Source of the DNA: Avena insularis
Lineage: Eukaryota > Streptophyta > Magnoliopsida > Poales > Poaceae
Direction: 5' to 3'
Length of the DNA: 64,000 nucleotides
NCBI GenBank assembly: GCA_023614405.1
Contig: CM042685.1
Location: 89,146,684-89,210,683 of the forward strand
Numbering within the stretch: the first letter of the stretch is position 1; every line of letters starts with the position of its first letter. The notes under the pieces are model-generated. The model had not been told where the DNA came from and did not search any database. It saw nothing but the letters and a program-made list of their open reading frames with translations. Positions 1-10,660 of this stretch are shown piece by piece. The translations under genes were made by a program, and so were the position numbers.

Positions 1-1629
1 CAATTGGGTTCATAGGGTGTTGCCGCCGACTGTTTTTGACGCTTCAGATCTGCAGGTGCGCGAGCGACTGAACTGAGACGACGGCGACTTGCAGCGACGA
101 TGGCGTTGGCTATAGGGCACCAAACACCGCAATATTGGTATTGTTTTAAAGAGGGGATATAGGGATTCTAGATGGTGCAAGCGGATTGACAGGAGGTGGA
201 CTGTGGCGGCCAGGAAAACTCGCGGAACAGAGGTCTGGAGAGGGTTGCGCTGCTGCTACTGTTGTAGGCGTGTGCGCCGTGCGCGGTGCACGCAAGGCGC
301 TTGGAGGGTGCACGAGAGATGGTGGCGGCGATGCAGGGTGCTAAGGCGAGGGAGGCGGTGTCTAGGGCGAAGAGGGGCTCACCGGGAGGGGGTTGGTGTT
401 AGATATTCATGCTTGAGGCGAAGCGAGCGCTGACGTGGCTCGCGGACATATGGCAGCTCGAGCTCCTCGCGAACATGGCGTTAGCGGCGGCTTCTCCGGC
501 GAGCTCCAGCGGCTGCGGTGGTTCAGGGCGAGGTAAGGTGGCCATGGTAGCCCCCGGTACTTCTGTATGGATCTGGGGAGCCGCAGGTCGACGAGGAGAA
601 TATTTGTCTAGGCTAGGGTTCATGACGGCATGGAGAGAGCCATGGCTCGATTTGGGGAGGAAGAAATGGAAGAGGGAGAGCTGGGGTTGGATCTCGGTCT
701 AGAGATAGGTGGGGAGATATGGCGGGGTAGTTGAGGAGGTAAGGGAGGAAGGGAGAGGCACATGGGTGCTTTTTGGTTTTGCAAAAGAGGAGGGAGGAGG
801 CTTCGGTTAGTCTCTCTCGCATCGATAGTAAAGATAGAGGGAGGGAGAGGGGACCATGAGAGGGGTGGTGCTGATCAAGGGAGAGAGGGATGGGTTGGTG
901 TTGGTTTGCCAAGAGAGGGAAAAATGGGAGGGAGCATTCACATGCATGCACACATCACATGGTGCTCATGGTTAGGTTTTTGGCTAGAGTGTATGTGTGG
1001 TGGTGTGGGTAGGAAAACACACACATACACATAAAGGATAGGGTTTTGGGGTATATCCATGCAACAAAGGTAGGATGGATAGTTTGAATTAACCATTTCA
1101 AAAGATTAAGCACAAGAATTTACATACACACCAAAAGAACCAAATGGAAAAGAGGAAGGTGGAGGGTTTCTTTTGCATGAGACATGCAAGATTACATCCA
1201 TGCATGCATGATGTATTAAGATGGTGAAAAACATCACATATGAATGAGATAGGTAGATTTGGATCCATACAAATATATGTGGCTTGGTTTTAAAATACTA
1301 ACAAACAAAAGGCCACATACATGTATATGGTGGGAAAATAGATGATATCAAAGGAGAGGTATATGGCAAGTTAGTAGATGGAAGGGGAAGTAAAAGATAT
1401 GCCCTCAACTCAACTTGGGCATTTAATATATATCAAAGTCCAAATAAAATTTAGTAAGAACCAAATGCAATGATAAATATAAAAGTCAATATTTAATAGG
1501 ATGCTCAAATGCAATGTGTCATGATGACATGAGCATGATATTATGATGATGCAATAATAACAAGTAGGAAGTAGAAATATATAGACTAGGCAAGTAGCAT
1601 TGCAATTGTTAAACAATTGGGATGCTACA
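1..1629 (-). mobile_element. Partial gypsy-type LTR, minus orientation, cut by window edge
   Basis: This stretch carries no credible gene. Read on the minus strand it starts TGTAGCATCCC at 1629, has an AT-rich part (about 1629-1040), and then enters a GC-rich core (about 1000-1), the usual layout of large Triticeae gypsy LTRs. The end at 1629 is sharp: from 1630 the sequence is copia integrase that aligns with the copies near 4.7 and 15.4 kb, so 1630-1634 (CATAT) should be one side of the target duplication. The other side is outside the window. The motif CAACTCAACTTGGGCAT at 1406-1422 recurs at 53724-53740 in similar surroundings, placing this piece in the same family as the host of the CACTA element. 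Short frames in the GC-rich core have no recognisable domain. Family assignment is inference. Confidence 0.55.
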
Positions 1630-2119
1630 CATATCCAGGGTGTCCATGTCAAGACCCTTGGAGCTTCTCCACTTCGATCTCTTCGGGCCATCAACTTATG
1701 ATTCTCTTGGTGGAAGAAAGTATGGTATTGTCATTGTTGATGATTACTTAAGGTATAATGGGGTCTTTCTCCTCAAGTCAAAGGATGGGACCTACAAGGA
1801 ATTCATGATCTTCGCCAAGCAAGCTCAACGCACTCATGAAGTGGAGATCAAGACCATTAGAACTGACAACGGCACCGAGTTCGAGAACTACACCATGCAA
1901 GAGTTCGTTGAATATGAGGGTATCAAGCATGAATTCTCAGCTCCATATACCCCTCAACAAAATGGTTTTGTTGAAAGGAAGAACCGAGCAATTATTGAGA
2001 TGGTAAGAACAATGTTTGGTGAATTCAAGTCACCCCAAAACTTTTGGCTAGAAGCCATTGCTACCGTGGTTCACTACACAAACCGGCACTTCCTTCGAGC
2101 TCCCCACCAAAGAAGATAA
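1630..2119 (+). pseudogene. Copia integrase core fragment (array unit 0)
   Basis: This open frame is the central part of a Ty1/copia integrase, the enzyme that joins element DNA to the chromosome. Visible are LELLHFDLFGP around the first catalytic Asp, IRTDNGTEF around the second, and NGFVERKNR with the catalytic Glu, followed by a stretch ending HFLRAPHQRR. The zinc-binding HHCC part and everything upstream are missing because a gypsy LTR begins at 1629. The frame stops just after the array join near 2101, where the sequence changes to the linker that normally lies before the protease. It cannot encode a working protein. Confidence 0.75.
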
Positions 2120-2714
2120 TCTATGTAAAAGAAGGTGACAAGGTGGTTGACCAAGTCAAGAATAATGTTGTGAATGGGGGAACAATAAGGGGCAACCCCA
2201 ATCATAAATATGCGGGAAAATCTAATCCATCCTATGTGCTATGTAAGAGCACTCGAGGAGATGTATATGCCAAATATGTTACTCAATTTGGGTACCAAAG
2301 TATCTTGTTGTTAAGGCTAGGGGGTTCAATACTCAACGAGTTCCTAAATCAAAGAATTGATTTTGTAGGGGTATGCCTCCGGTGGATCAAAATGGGTGTT
2401 TGATAGTGGATGCACCAATTATATGACCGGAGGAAGAAGTGGGATTGACCAATTAATTCACGATATAAACTCAACGTCAAGCATCACTTTTGGTGATAAC
2501 TCAAAAGGAAAAGTACTTGGTTATGGCAAGTTGGTGGTCTCAAGGCCTTGTCCCTAGAGACTGTATTTCTTGTTGAAAACCTAGGATACAACTTACTTTC
2601 TATTAAACATCTTGCGGATGCCGGGTATGATTCCTATTTCTCGAAAACTTTTGTGAATATCTTTAGGAGTGATGATCTAAGTTTGGTCCTGGTTGGACAT
2701 GTGGAAGTCGATCC
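2120..2714 (+). pseudogene. Copia linker, protease and start of pre-integrase (array unit 1, first part)
   Basis: After the join the sequence encodes GDKVVDQVKNNVVNGG and GNPNHKYAGKSNPSYVLC, a Lys/Asn-rich linker before the protease in this copia group. A 31-bp deletion after position 2279, relative to units 2 and 3, breaks the frame. The protease active-site motif DSG is at 2402-2410 in the context WVFDSGCTNYMTGG. It is followed by ENLGYNLLSIKHLADAGYDS, the start of the GAG-pre-integrase domain. The piece ends at 2714, where a solo LTR is inserted, and resumes at 4441 in register after one target duplication. Confidence 0.75.
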
Positions 2715-4435
2715 TGTTGGAATTATGCCCTAGAGGCAATAATAAAGATGTTATTATTATAATTCTTGTTCATGATAAAGTTTATATTCCATGCTAGAAT
2801 TATATTAAGTGGAAACTTTGATACTTGTGTGGTTTATGAACAACACCGTGTCCCTAGTACGCCTCTATGGACTAGCTCATTGATTAATGATGGTTAAGGT
2901 TTCCTAACCATTGACATGAGTTGTCGATTAATAATGAGATCATATCATTGGGAGAATGATATGATGGACAGACCCAAATCAAGCAGAGCAATTAGATCGT
3001 GTCATCATTTTCATCTTTGCGAAGCTTTTTCTATGCCAAATATTGTATTCCTTAGACCATGAGATAATACAACTCCCTGGTATCGGAAGAAAGCTTTGAG
3101 GTCATCAAACGTCATCCTATGAGAGGGTGATCATAAAGGTGTCTCTCAGGTGATCGGAAAGTACTTGTTGGGTTGTATGTATCGAGATGGGATTTGTCCC
3201 TCCTGAGTCGGAGAGATATACTTCGGGCCCACTCGGTAATCGATATCAACACCGCTTCCAAGCACGTGGTTAAGGAGTTAATCACAAAGTGATATCGGAT
3301 TATGGAACGAGTAAAGTACTTGCTGTGAACGAGATTGAACTAGGTATGCTGATACCAACGATCAAATCTCGGGCAAGTAAAATATCGCGTGACGAAGGGA
3401 ATATATATATGGGATTAATTGAATCCTGGCATCGTGGTTCATCCGATATGATCATCGATGAATATGTGGGAGTCAATATGGGTTTCTAGATCCCGCTGTT
3501 GATTATTGATAGAAGATCATGTCTGCATATTCTCGAACCCGTAGGGTCACACACTTAACGTGCCTCGACGCTAGGATAGAATGGATAATTGGTTTGTGAG
3601 TTTTTGTTCGGAGTCTCGGATGAGATCCAGGACATCACGAGAGGTTCCAGAATGGTCTGGAGAATAAGATTCATATAAAGGAAAGCAGTTTTTGGATTTC
3701 GGAATTGTTTCGGAATGTTCGGTATTGTACCGGAAGGTTCTAGAAGCTTCTGGAGTGGGACCAACGTGGCCCCACTTGTCGGAGGGGGGCGTGGGCCTAC
3801 GAGGGAGTGTCCTGGGCGCATTGGGCCAGGGGCACAAGGCCCCATAGGCCCAGCCGGCCAAAACCCTATGGGAAACCCTAGGGGATCTTCTAGAAGGGGG
3901 GGAAGACTTGCCCCCCACTCCACCCTTGTGGCCGCCGGCCCTAGGGCTTGGAGGAGGGGAAAGGGGGCCGGCCAGCCCCCTATATAACGTGGGCAGGGGG
4001 CGCACCCTCCCACCACCCCTAAAAACCCTAGCCGCCATACTGCTGCCCTCCTCTCTCTCTCTTTCCCGACTGCGCGTAGGCGAAGCCCTACCACAGAAAC
4101 TCTCCACCTTTGCACCACGCCGTCGTGCTGTAGATCCAATCTATCTCTCCACCCAACTTGCTGGACCGAGGAAGGAGGATACGTCGCGGTGTCGTACGTG
4201 TGCATCTCTCGGAGGCGTCGCCACTTGCGGCGTTGGATCGGATCGAATCACGAGGAGGAGAAGGCTAGTACGACTACATGAACCACGTTCTGTTGAACGT
4301 TCCGCTGTGCGATTTCTTCAAGGGTATTAAGATCTCATCTATCCCTCTCATTGATTGCATCTCCTAGATTAGATCTTGGCTTTCCCGTTCGCATCCGTAG
4401 AATTTTTTTGATTTTCTATGCTGCGAAACCCTTCA
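2715..4435 (+). mobile_element. Solo LTR of a BARE/WIS/Angela-type copia retrotransposon
   Basis: This 1,721-bp segment starts TGTTGGAATTATGCCCTAG and ends CCTTCA, so it has TG...CA termini and a perfect GATCC target duplication. The start and the length of about 1.7 kb match the well-known BARE-1/WIS/Angela LTR group. No primer-binding site, internal region or second LTR is present, so it is a solo LTR, the usual product of recombination between the two LTRs of an element. It contains a TATA box at 3981-3987. The minus-strand frames across 3555-4205 lie in the GC-rich promoter part of the LTR and are not genes. Confidence 0.9.
3981..3987 (+). promoter_or_regulatory. LTR TATA box
   Basis: TATATAA sits after a C-rich run and before GC-rich sequence in the second half of the solo LTR, the expected place for the U3 promoter of this LTR type. 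Whether it is active cannot be told from sequence. Confidence 0.6.
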
Positions 4436-5158
4436 GATCCTTATGTGGTCGACCTCACGGAAGAGAGCCAATCCCTTCCTACATGTCTAATGGCCAAGGC
4501 TGACAAGGGATGGCTTTGGCATCATCTCCTAGGCCATGTTAACATGAGAAATCTCAATCTACTGCTAAAGGGTGAGCATTTTGTCGGCGTAACCGGTGTC
4601 TCCTTCGAGAAAGATCATGTGTGTAGTGCTTGCATTTCAGGAAAGAAAATTGGGAAGCATCGTCCTTCCATATCAGAGGTGGCCACATCAAGAACCTTGG
4701 AGCTTCTCCACTTGGATCTCTTCGGGCCATCAACTTATGATTCTCTTGGTGGTAGAAAGTATGGTTTTGTCATTGTTGATTATTACTCAAGGTATACTTG
4801 GATCTTTCTCGTCAAGTCAAAGGATGAGACCTACAAGGAATTCATGGTCTTCGCCAAACCAGCTCAACATACTCATGAAGTGGAGATCAAGACCATTAGA
4901 ACCAACAACGGCACTGAGTTCAAGAACTACACAATACAAGAGTTCGTTGAATATGAGGGGATCAAGCATGAATTCTCAGCTCCCTATACCCCTCAAAAAA
5001 ATGGTGTTGTTGAAAGGAAGAACCGAACAATTATTGAGATGGCAAGAACAATGTTGAGTGAATTCAAGTCACCCCACAACTTTTGGGTAGAAGCCATTGC
5101 TACCGCGAATCACTACATAAATCGGCTCTTCCTTCGAGCTCCCCGCCAAAGAAGATAA
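4436..5158 (+). pseudogene. Copia pre-integrase and integrase (array unit 1, second part)
   Basis: The frame resumes as PYVVDLTEESQSLPTCLM and then shows the integrase zinc-binding residues in GWLWHHLLGHVNMRN and CSACISGKKIGKH, followed by the core with LELLHLDLFGP and NGVVERKNRT. At 4904-4906 the second catalytic Asp of the DDE triad is replaced by Asn (RTNNGTEF, against RTDNGTEF in unit 0), so even a translated product should be inactive. The frame closes after the array join near 5140, at the same place as in the other units. About 240 codons remain open despite the age of the array. Confidence 0.75.
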
Positions 5159-5593
5159 TCTATGTGAAATAAGGTGACAAGGTGGTTGACCAAGTCAAGA
5201 AGAATGTTGTGAATGGGGGATCCAAAAGGGGCAACCCCAATCATAAATATGTGGGAAAATCTAATCCATCCTATGTGCTATGTAAGATAACTCAAGGAGA
5301 TGTATATGCCAAATATGTTGGCCCTCGAAATGGTAATGCTTATATATGGTACTCAATTTGGGTACTAAAGGATCTTGTTGTTAATGCTAGGGGACCCATT
5401 ACTCAATGGGTTCCCAAATCCAAGAATTTATTTTGAAGGAGTATGCCTCCGGTGGATCAAAATGGGTGTTTGATAGTTGATGCACCAATCATATGACCGG
5501 AGGTAGAAGTGGGCTTGACCAATTCATTCACGATGCCAACTCAACATCAAGCATCACTTTTGGAGATAACTCAAAAGGAAAGGTACTTGGTTA
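5159..5593 (+). pseudogene. Copia linker and broken protease (array unit 2, first part)
   Basis: This piece repeats the linker (VDQVKKNVVNGGSKRGNPN, then ARGPITQWVPKSKNLF) and keeps the 31 bp missing from unit 1. The protease motif is destroyed: at 5472-5480 it reads Asp-Ser-stop (TGA in place of the Gly codon). The segment ends at 5593 inside GGTTA, the target duplication of the complete copia element, and continues at 13587. Confidence 0.7.
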
Positions 5594-6898
5594 TGAAGGA
5601 AATATGCCCTAGAGGCAATCATAGAGATGATTATATTTCATATGTATCCATGAGTTATTGTAATGTTCCTTGAATATCCATATCAGGCAACTTGTATTGA
5701 TTGGCAATTATGTGAATTGTTTGTGAAACTCTTTACTTGTATGGTTATTTAAGAGTTGTCCCTAGTCAGAGTTCATGTGAGGACACACATGAATATTAGA
5801 CTAGCACATCGATTGGTTGATGACTATGTTTCCTAAGTCATAGACATGGAGATGTCAAACCAATAATGTGGACACATGTTATGAACATGGGGTTGGACTG
5901 ACCCAACCTGAGGCTGGCAATTAGTTGCAGCTCTCTCTCTACACATCGTGTATGTTTTGTCCTTAGACCTGAGATTGTCGCATGTACTTGAGATGTGGAT
6001 CGACCTACTTTAGGGCTATCAAACGCTGCATCGTAACTGGGTAGTTATAAAGGTAGCTTTCGGGTTTGTCCTGAAGCATGCTGCAAGGCATGGTCAATCA
6101 AGATGGGATTTTCCCCTCTCTACTTGAGAGAGATATCTCTGGGCCCCTCGAGTGATCGGATCCAGAAATGCATGGCTGTGCTACATATGGTTAAGAGTTA
6201 ACCTAGTAAAGGGATTCCGAATCACGGTATCGAGAAAGGGAGGTTAGCTTAGAGCTAGACCAAATATCGTGAGGCAAAGGGAAATACATGTACTAAACCT
6301 TGTGATGGTTCGTCCGATATGATCTTTGTATGCGTTTAGGAGTTGGCACGTATTGCTAGAGGCCGCTACCAACTATTGACAGAATAAGTGTATTCGTGTC
6401 ATGTCTATACGCATATGAACCTATACGGTCACACACTTAAGGGGCTGGAAGCCTAATGAGGATTGGATCCGAATTAGACCAGGCTTAGGGTACTAATGGG
6501 ATGCTAATGTAGAAGCCCACTAGGGACGCCGATATAAGAGAGGGTGGGGCAAGCTGACCAGGGTTAGACCTTAGACCTCAGATCATTCCCAGCCGCCACT
6601 CCTCACGCCTGTGTCGCGTGCGCGAACCTAGCAGTCCGGTGTCTAACGCTTCCACCCTGTACGTGTGGATACATCGGAGGCGCTGCATCTGTAGCGGTTG
6701 GACGAGCCGTGCAAGGGGAGCTGCTCGTGGGACGAGGACAAGGAGGATACGTGGAACGTCTGCACTGCCTCGACGTGCTTCATCAATTCTGCCACTGCGC
6801 GTCTAGTGGTAATCCCGTGATCTATGACAACAGTAATCCTGGTATACGCGGTAGAATTTTTTTGATTTGCGCTAGTGTAGCCTACCCGTATCCCTACA
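5594..6898 (+). repeat. 5' LTR of the complete copia element
   Basis: The LTR is 1,305 bp and runs from TGAAGGAAATATGCCC to TATCCCTACA. A TATA-like motif (GATATAAGAG) lies at 6531-6540. The corresponding site in the 3' LTR is a better TATATAA, so the 5' promoter may be weakened by mutation. It is directly followed by the primer-binding site. Confidence 0.93.
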
Positions 6899-6899
6899 G

Positions 6900-6912
6900 T
6901 GGTATCAGAGCC
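6900..6912 (+). promoter_or_regulatory. Primer-binding site (initiator tRNA-Met type)
   Basis: TGGTATCAGAGCC begins two bases after the 5' LTR end. It is complementary to the 3' end of plant initiator tRNA-Met, the usual primer for copia reverse transcription. Confidence 0.93.
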
Positions 6913-8323
6913 GATGCTGTTCAGTTATTGGTTCAGGATGTTTCCATATGGTGATATGCAGATTGATATGAATGATGTGATTGTTTATATGGCGGTGGTT
7001 CAGGATTGATCTATGATCTTGCTTTCCGTGATCGTGATTCTGAGGTTGTCGAACGACTTACCCCTACCGGTCGGCTTCCGCCATCGGGGTAGACAGTGAA
7101 ACATAAATCCTGTTGAATCACGCGAAGATCAATTTGATTGATTGAATCGGAACCTAGATCTAAAATCGATGTACCGTGATCAAAGGATATTGATTGAATC
7201 GGGACAGGAGTCGGTTTATGGTAAATTTGATTTGCCGATCAAAATCCTTAAAGAAAATTGTGTAGATTTGATCTCTCATTTTTCACGGTTTTCTGGACGC
7301 CAGGAGATACCGTGAGGGGCGCTGCCCCTTCGAACCCCGCAGGGGGAGACCCCCTAGACCCCCCTTAATCATATCCCCTTTTGTATCTCGTTAAGGTAAC
7401 TAGGTGCTGCGATGTCACATGGTCCGGTTCAATGCGATTCTATGCATAACTTGTTTTTACAGGATGTATGTGATCAGTATGGCCCATATATGTATGTGAT
7501 TCATGTATGAAAATTTGCATGACCTGCGTGTCGTGAGTAGGGCAACACGGCTGGAGCCATATGTGTTGTCATTTATTGTACTGGCCTGCGTGCCAACTTG
7601 TGATGTTCCCAATACTATGTAATTTTGATTACTAGTTGTTAGGAGTAATAGCTTGTATTATTTCTTGGAGGACTCATCACTTGGAGGATGGATCACATGG
7701 AACATGAAGATGGAGATCATCATGGTGGACAGGTTCTATGGCGATGGAGATCACCATGAGAAAATGGGCCATACTATGTCACATCTATGTGAATGTTATT
7801 CTTATGCGTTTTACTACTATGAATGCTTAGATGATAGAAGTAGAACGATCCCTCACAAAGTTTAAGTTAAACCATGCCCTCCCAACCAAACCTTGCACCA
7901 TCCTATGCCCTGTACAATCGTTGGTGGGCCTATGACATTAGGGTGCCGCGGTTTTCCTTGGCTGGATGGGTTTGTATCGGATACCTACACGCATAAGGGT
8001 TGGTGAACTTGACAAGGTCATCTTAACAGTTAAGGACCTTGGGGCATAAAGGTTGGGCGCCTAGTTTTTGACATAGAGATGTCACCCCAACAACAAGAGT
8101 CATATGTGATATGATTAGCAAGTGTTGCTTACCGATTTACCTTGTCTTCTAGGAGTGATGCTAAAGCTCACTAGTCGACTTGTTAATTGTGGATCTTGAA
8201 TCACTTAGTATCAATAGAGGGATATTGATTTAAGTGGGAGTATATGCTATTAAATTGTTTAATATGTTTTACTCTTTCATGGTTACATGGCTTAGTATTT
8301 GGCATGTTTTCTGTTGTAGATCA
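6913..8323 (+). other. Untranslated leader of the copia element
   Basis: About 1.4 kb between primer-binding site and gag start with no convincing frame. It includes a C/G-rich stretch at about 7311-7370 and presumably the packaging and dimerisation signals, which cannot be pinpointed by reading. The short frame at 7653-7865 has no domain and is treated as noise. Confidence 0.7.
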
Positions 8324-9180
8324 ATGGCACCGAACACTACATCACCTTTCTCTTTCCGTTCGATTCTTGACAAAGGTAAACTAAATGGAACGAACTATTC
8401 GGACTGGGTCCGTAACCTGAGAATTGTTCTCAGGTTTGATAAAAAGGAAACGGTTCTGGATACCCCAATCCCCGATGAACCTGCTGATAATGCATTTGCT
8501 GCCCTAAAGAACGCCTACAAGAGAGCATGTGATGATTATCTTGAGGTTAGCTATCTTATGCTTGCATGCATGGAACCTGAACTCCAAAAGAAGTTTGAGG
8601 ATCAGGAAGCGTACGATATGATCGTAGCGCTTAAGGACATGTTCCAAGATCAGGCAAGGACTGAGAGGTACAATGTTGCCTAGTCCTTTGTCGAATGCAA
8701 GCTAGCAGAGGGAGCAGCTGTAGGCCCCCATGTAATCAAAATGGTTGGTTACAGTCAGACTTTAGAAAAGCTTGGTTTTCCACTAGGCCAAGAGTTGGCC
8801 ACTGACTTCATTTTGGTGTCTCTTCCATCCAGCTATGGGCAGTTCATTTCGAACTACCATATGCATGGGGTGGAGAAGGGCCTTAATGAATTATGTGGGA
8901 TGCTTAAAACAGCAGAAAGTGACATGAAGAAGTGTGTAGGGCATAGCCATGTGATGGTTGTGCAGAACAAGCCTAGCTTCAAGAAAAAGGGTACTTCTTG
9001 GAAGAAGAAGGGCAAGGCTAAGGATACGATCCCTAAGTCTGCACCCAAGCAAAAGGCTGGACCTGTAGAAGACACTGAGTGCTTCTTTTGTCATGAACAT
9101 GGCCACTGGAAGAGAAACTGCAGCAAGTACCAGGCTTCTTTGAAGAAGAGTGGAAGTAAGAGTACTTCCCACTCAGGTAC
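8324..9180 (+). pseudogene. Copia gag (capsid plus zinc knuckle), interrupted by a stop
   Basis: Gag forms the cytoplasmic virus-like particle. The start ATG at 8324 is chosen because the product then begins MAPNTTSPFSFRSIL, a normal gag N-terminus. Upstream codons are open by chance. The region continues as a UBN2/retrotransposon gag-like domain (LNGTNYSDWVRNLRIVL and so on). An in-frame TAG at 8681-8683 splits it after about 119 residues, and the frame then carries on unchanged. Near the end is a Lys-rich tract and a CCHC zinc knuckle (CFFCHEHGHWKRNC, 9080-9121) for RNA binding. Gag is fused in frame to the protease, as is normal for copia. Confidence 0.88.
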
Positions 9181-10660
9181 GCTTGTTGTAAATGTTGTGG
9201 ACATTTTTCTCGCTGATTCCTATGTTAACTCTTGGGTATTTGATACCGGATCGGTTGCTCATATTTGCAATTCGATGCAGGGGCTAATAAGGACTAGAGA
9301 AGTGCAGAAAGGCGAAGTGGATTTTCGCGTCCGAAATAAAGCAATGGTTGCTGCATTATTCGTCGGCGTCATGCAACTTCACCTTCCTTCAGGATTTATT
9401 ATGGAGTTGAATAATTGTTATTACATTCCAAGTATGGGTCGAAACATTTTATCACCTTCATGTTTGATGAGGGATGGTTATTCATTCGGAGTGCAAACAA
9501 TGGTTATGTAATCTCTAAGAATGATATGTTTATGGCTAATGCTCCCATTATGAATGGGTTATTTATTTTAAATCTTGATGATGCATCTGTTTACAATGTT
9601 AGTGCTAAAAGGCTTCGGCCTAATGATTTGAGTCCTACCTATTTATGGCATTGTCGTTTGGGGCATATAAGTGAAAAGCGCATGAAGAAGCTCCATGGTG
9701 ATGGTATTCTAACTTCGTTTGATTTTGAATCATACGAGACATGTCAGGCTTGTTTACTTGGAAAGATGACCAAGTCGCCTTTTTCGGGTTTACCCGAGAG
9801 AGCGACAGACTTGTTGGAACTCATACATAGTGATGTATGTGGGCCAATGAGCACGACAGCCAGAGGAGGATATCACTACTTCATTACTTTCACTGATGAT
9901 TTTAGTAGATATGGTTATGTCTACTTGATGAGGCATAAGTCTGAAACTTTTGAAAAGTTCAAGGAGTTTCAGAGTGAAGTAGAGAATCAACGTGGCAAGA
10001 AAATAAAGGCCTTGCGATCTGATCGTGGAGGTGAATATTTGAGTCACGAATTTAGCGATCATCTTAAGAGTTGCGGAATTGTTCCACAACTTACGCCGCC
10101 TGGAACGCCTCAAAAGAACGGGGTCTCTGAATGGCGTAATCGAACTTTGTTGGACATGGTTCGATCGATGATGAGCCAGTCGGATTTGCCATTGTCATTT
10201 TGGGGTTACACTCTAGAAATGGCAGCTTTCACACTTAATAGGGTACCATCTAAATCCGTAGTTAAGACACCATATGAGATGTGGACTGGAAAGAATCCCA
10301 GTTTGTCTTTTCTAAAAATTTGGGGTTGTGATGCATTTGTCAAGAGACTTCAGTCGGACAAGCTAATACCCAAATCGGATAAGTGCATTTTCGTGGGATA
10401 TCCGAGGGAAACCTTAGGGTATTACTTCTACAACCGAGAAGAGGGCAAAGTGTTTGTCGCTCATAGCGGTGTTTTCCTAGAGAAAGAGTTTCTCACAAAG
10501 GGAACAAGTGGAAGGTCGGTGCGACTTGAAGAAGTTCAAGATGAGCCAGTTGGGGATGCTTCTACGAGTGATGCTATTGTAGCAGAACAAGTTGAGGAAC
10601 CCATGGCAACAGAAGCACCACAACCACGAAGGTCGGCGAGGCTCCACGAAGCGCGGGAAT
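9181..10660 (+). pseudogene. Copia protease and integrase, with a frameshift
   Basis: The aspartic protease motif DTGS lies at 9242-9253 in WVFDTGSVAHIC. The frame is lost near 9490-9500. The pattern (codon phase moving back by one) fits a 1-bp deletion, after which the other frame carries on with NNGYVISKNDMF and the pre-integrase domain. The zinc-binding part is LWHCRLGHISEKR and CQACLLGK. The integrase DDE triad is complete: Asp at 9832-9834 (HSDVCGP), Asp at 10021-10023 (RSDRGGEY) and Glu at 10129-10131 (NGVSEWRN). The element inserts with a 5-bp duplication, as seen at its own ends. A Glu-rich linker leads into reverse transcriptase. Confidence 0.9.

Larger units (their letters stand above)
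2710..4440. repeat. Target-site duplication GATCC around the solo LTR
   Basis: GATCC at 2710-2714 and 4436-4440 flank the LTR exactly. Removing the LTR and one copy restores the sequence seen uninterrupted near 13770-13800, which confirms the insertion site. Confidence 0.95.

Noticed and set aside
203..951. Overlapping open frames on both strands of 75-112 codons
   Set aside because: They lie in a GC-rich LTR core, have Arg/Pro/Ser-biased composition and no domain, and occur in several frames at once.
3555..4330. Frames up to 216 codons on both strands
   Set aside because: They fall entirely within a solo LTR bounded by a perfect target duplication, and Gly/Pro/Arg-rich composition explains the lack of stops.
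6618..6806. Repeated short frame also present at 13301-13489
   Set aside because: These are equivalent positions of the two LTRs of one element, not a gene pair.
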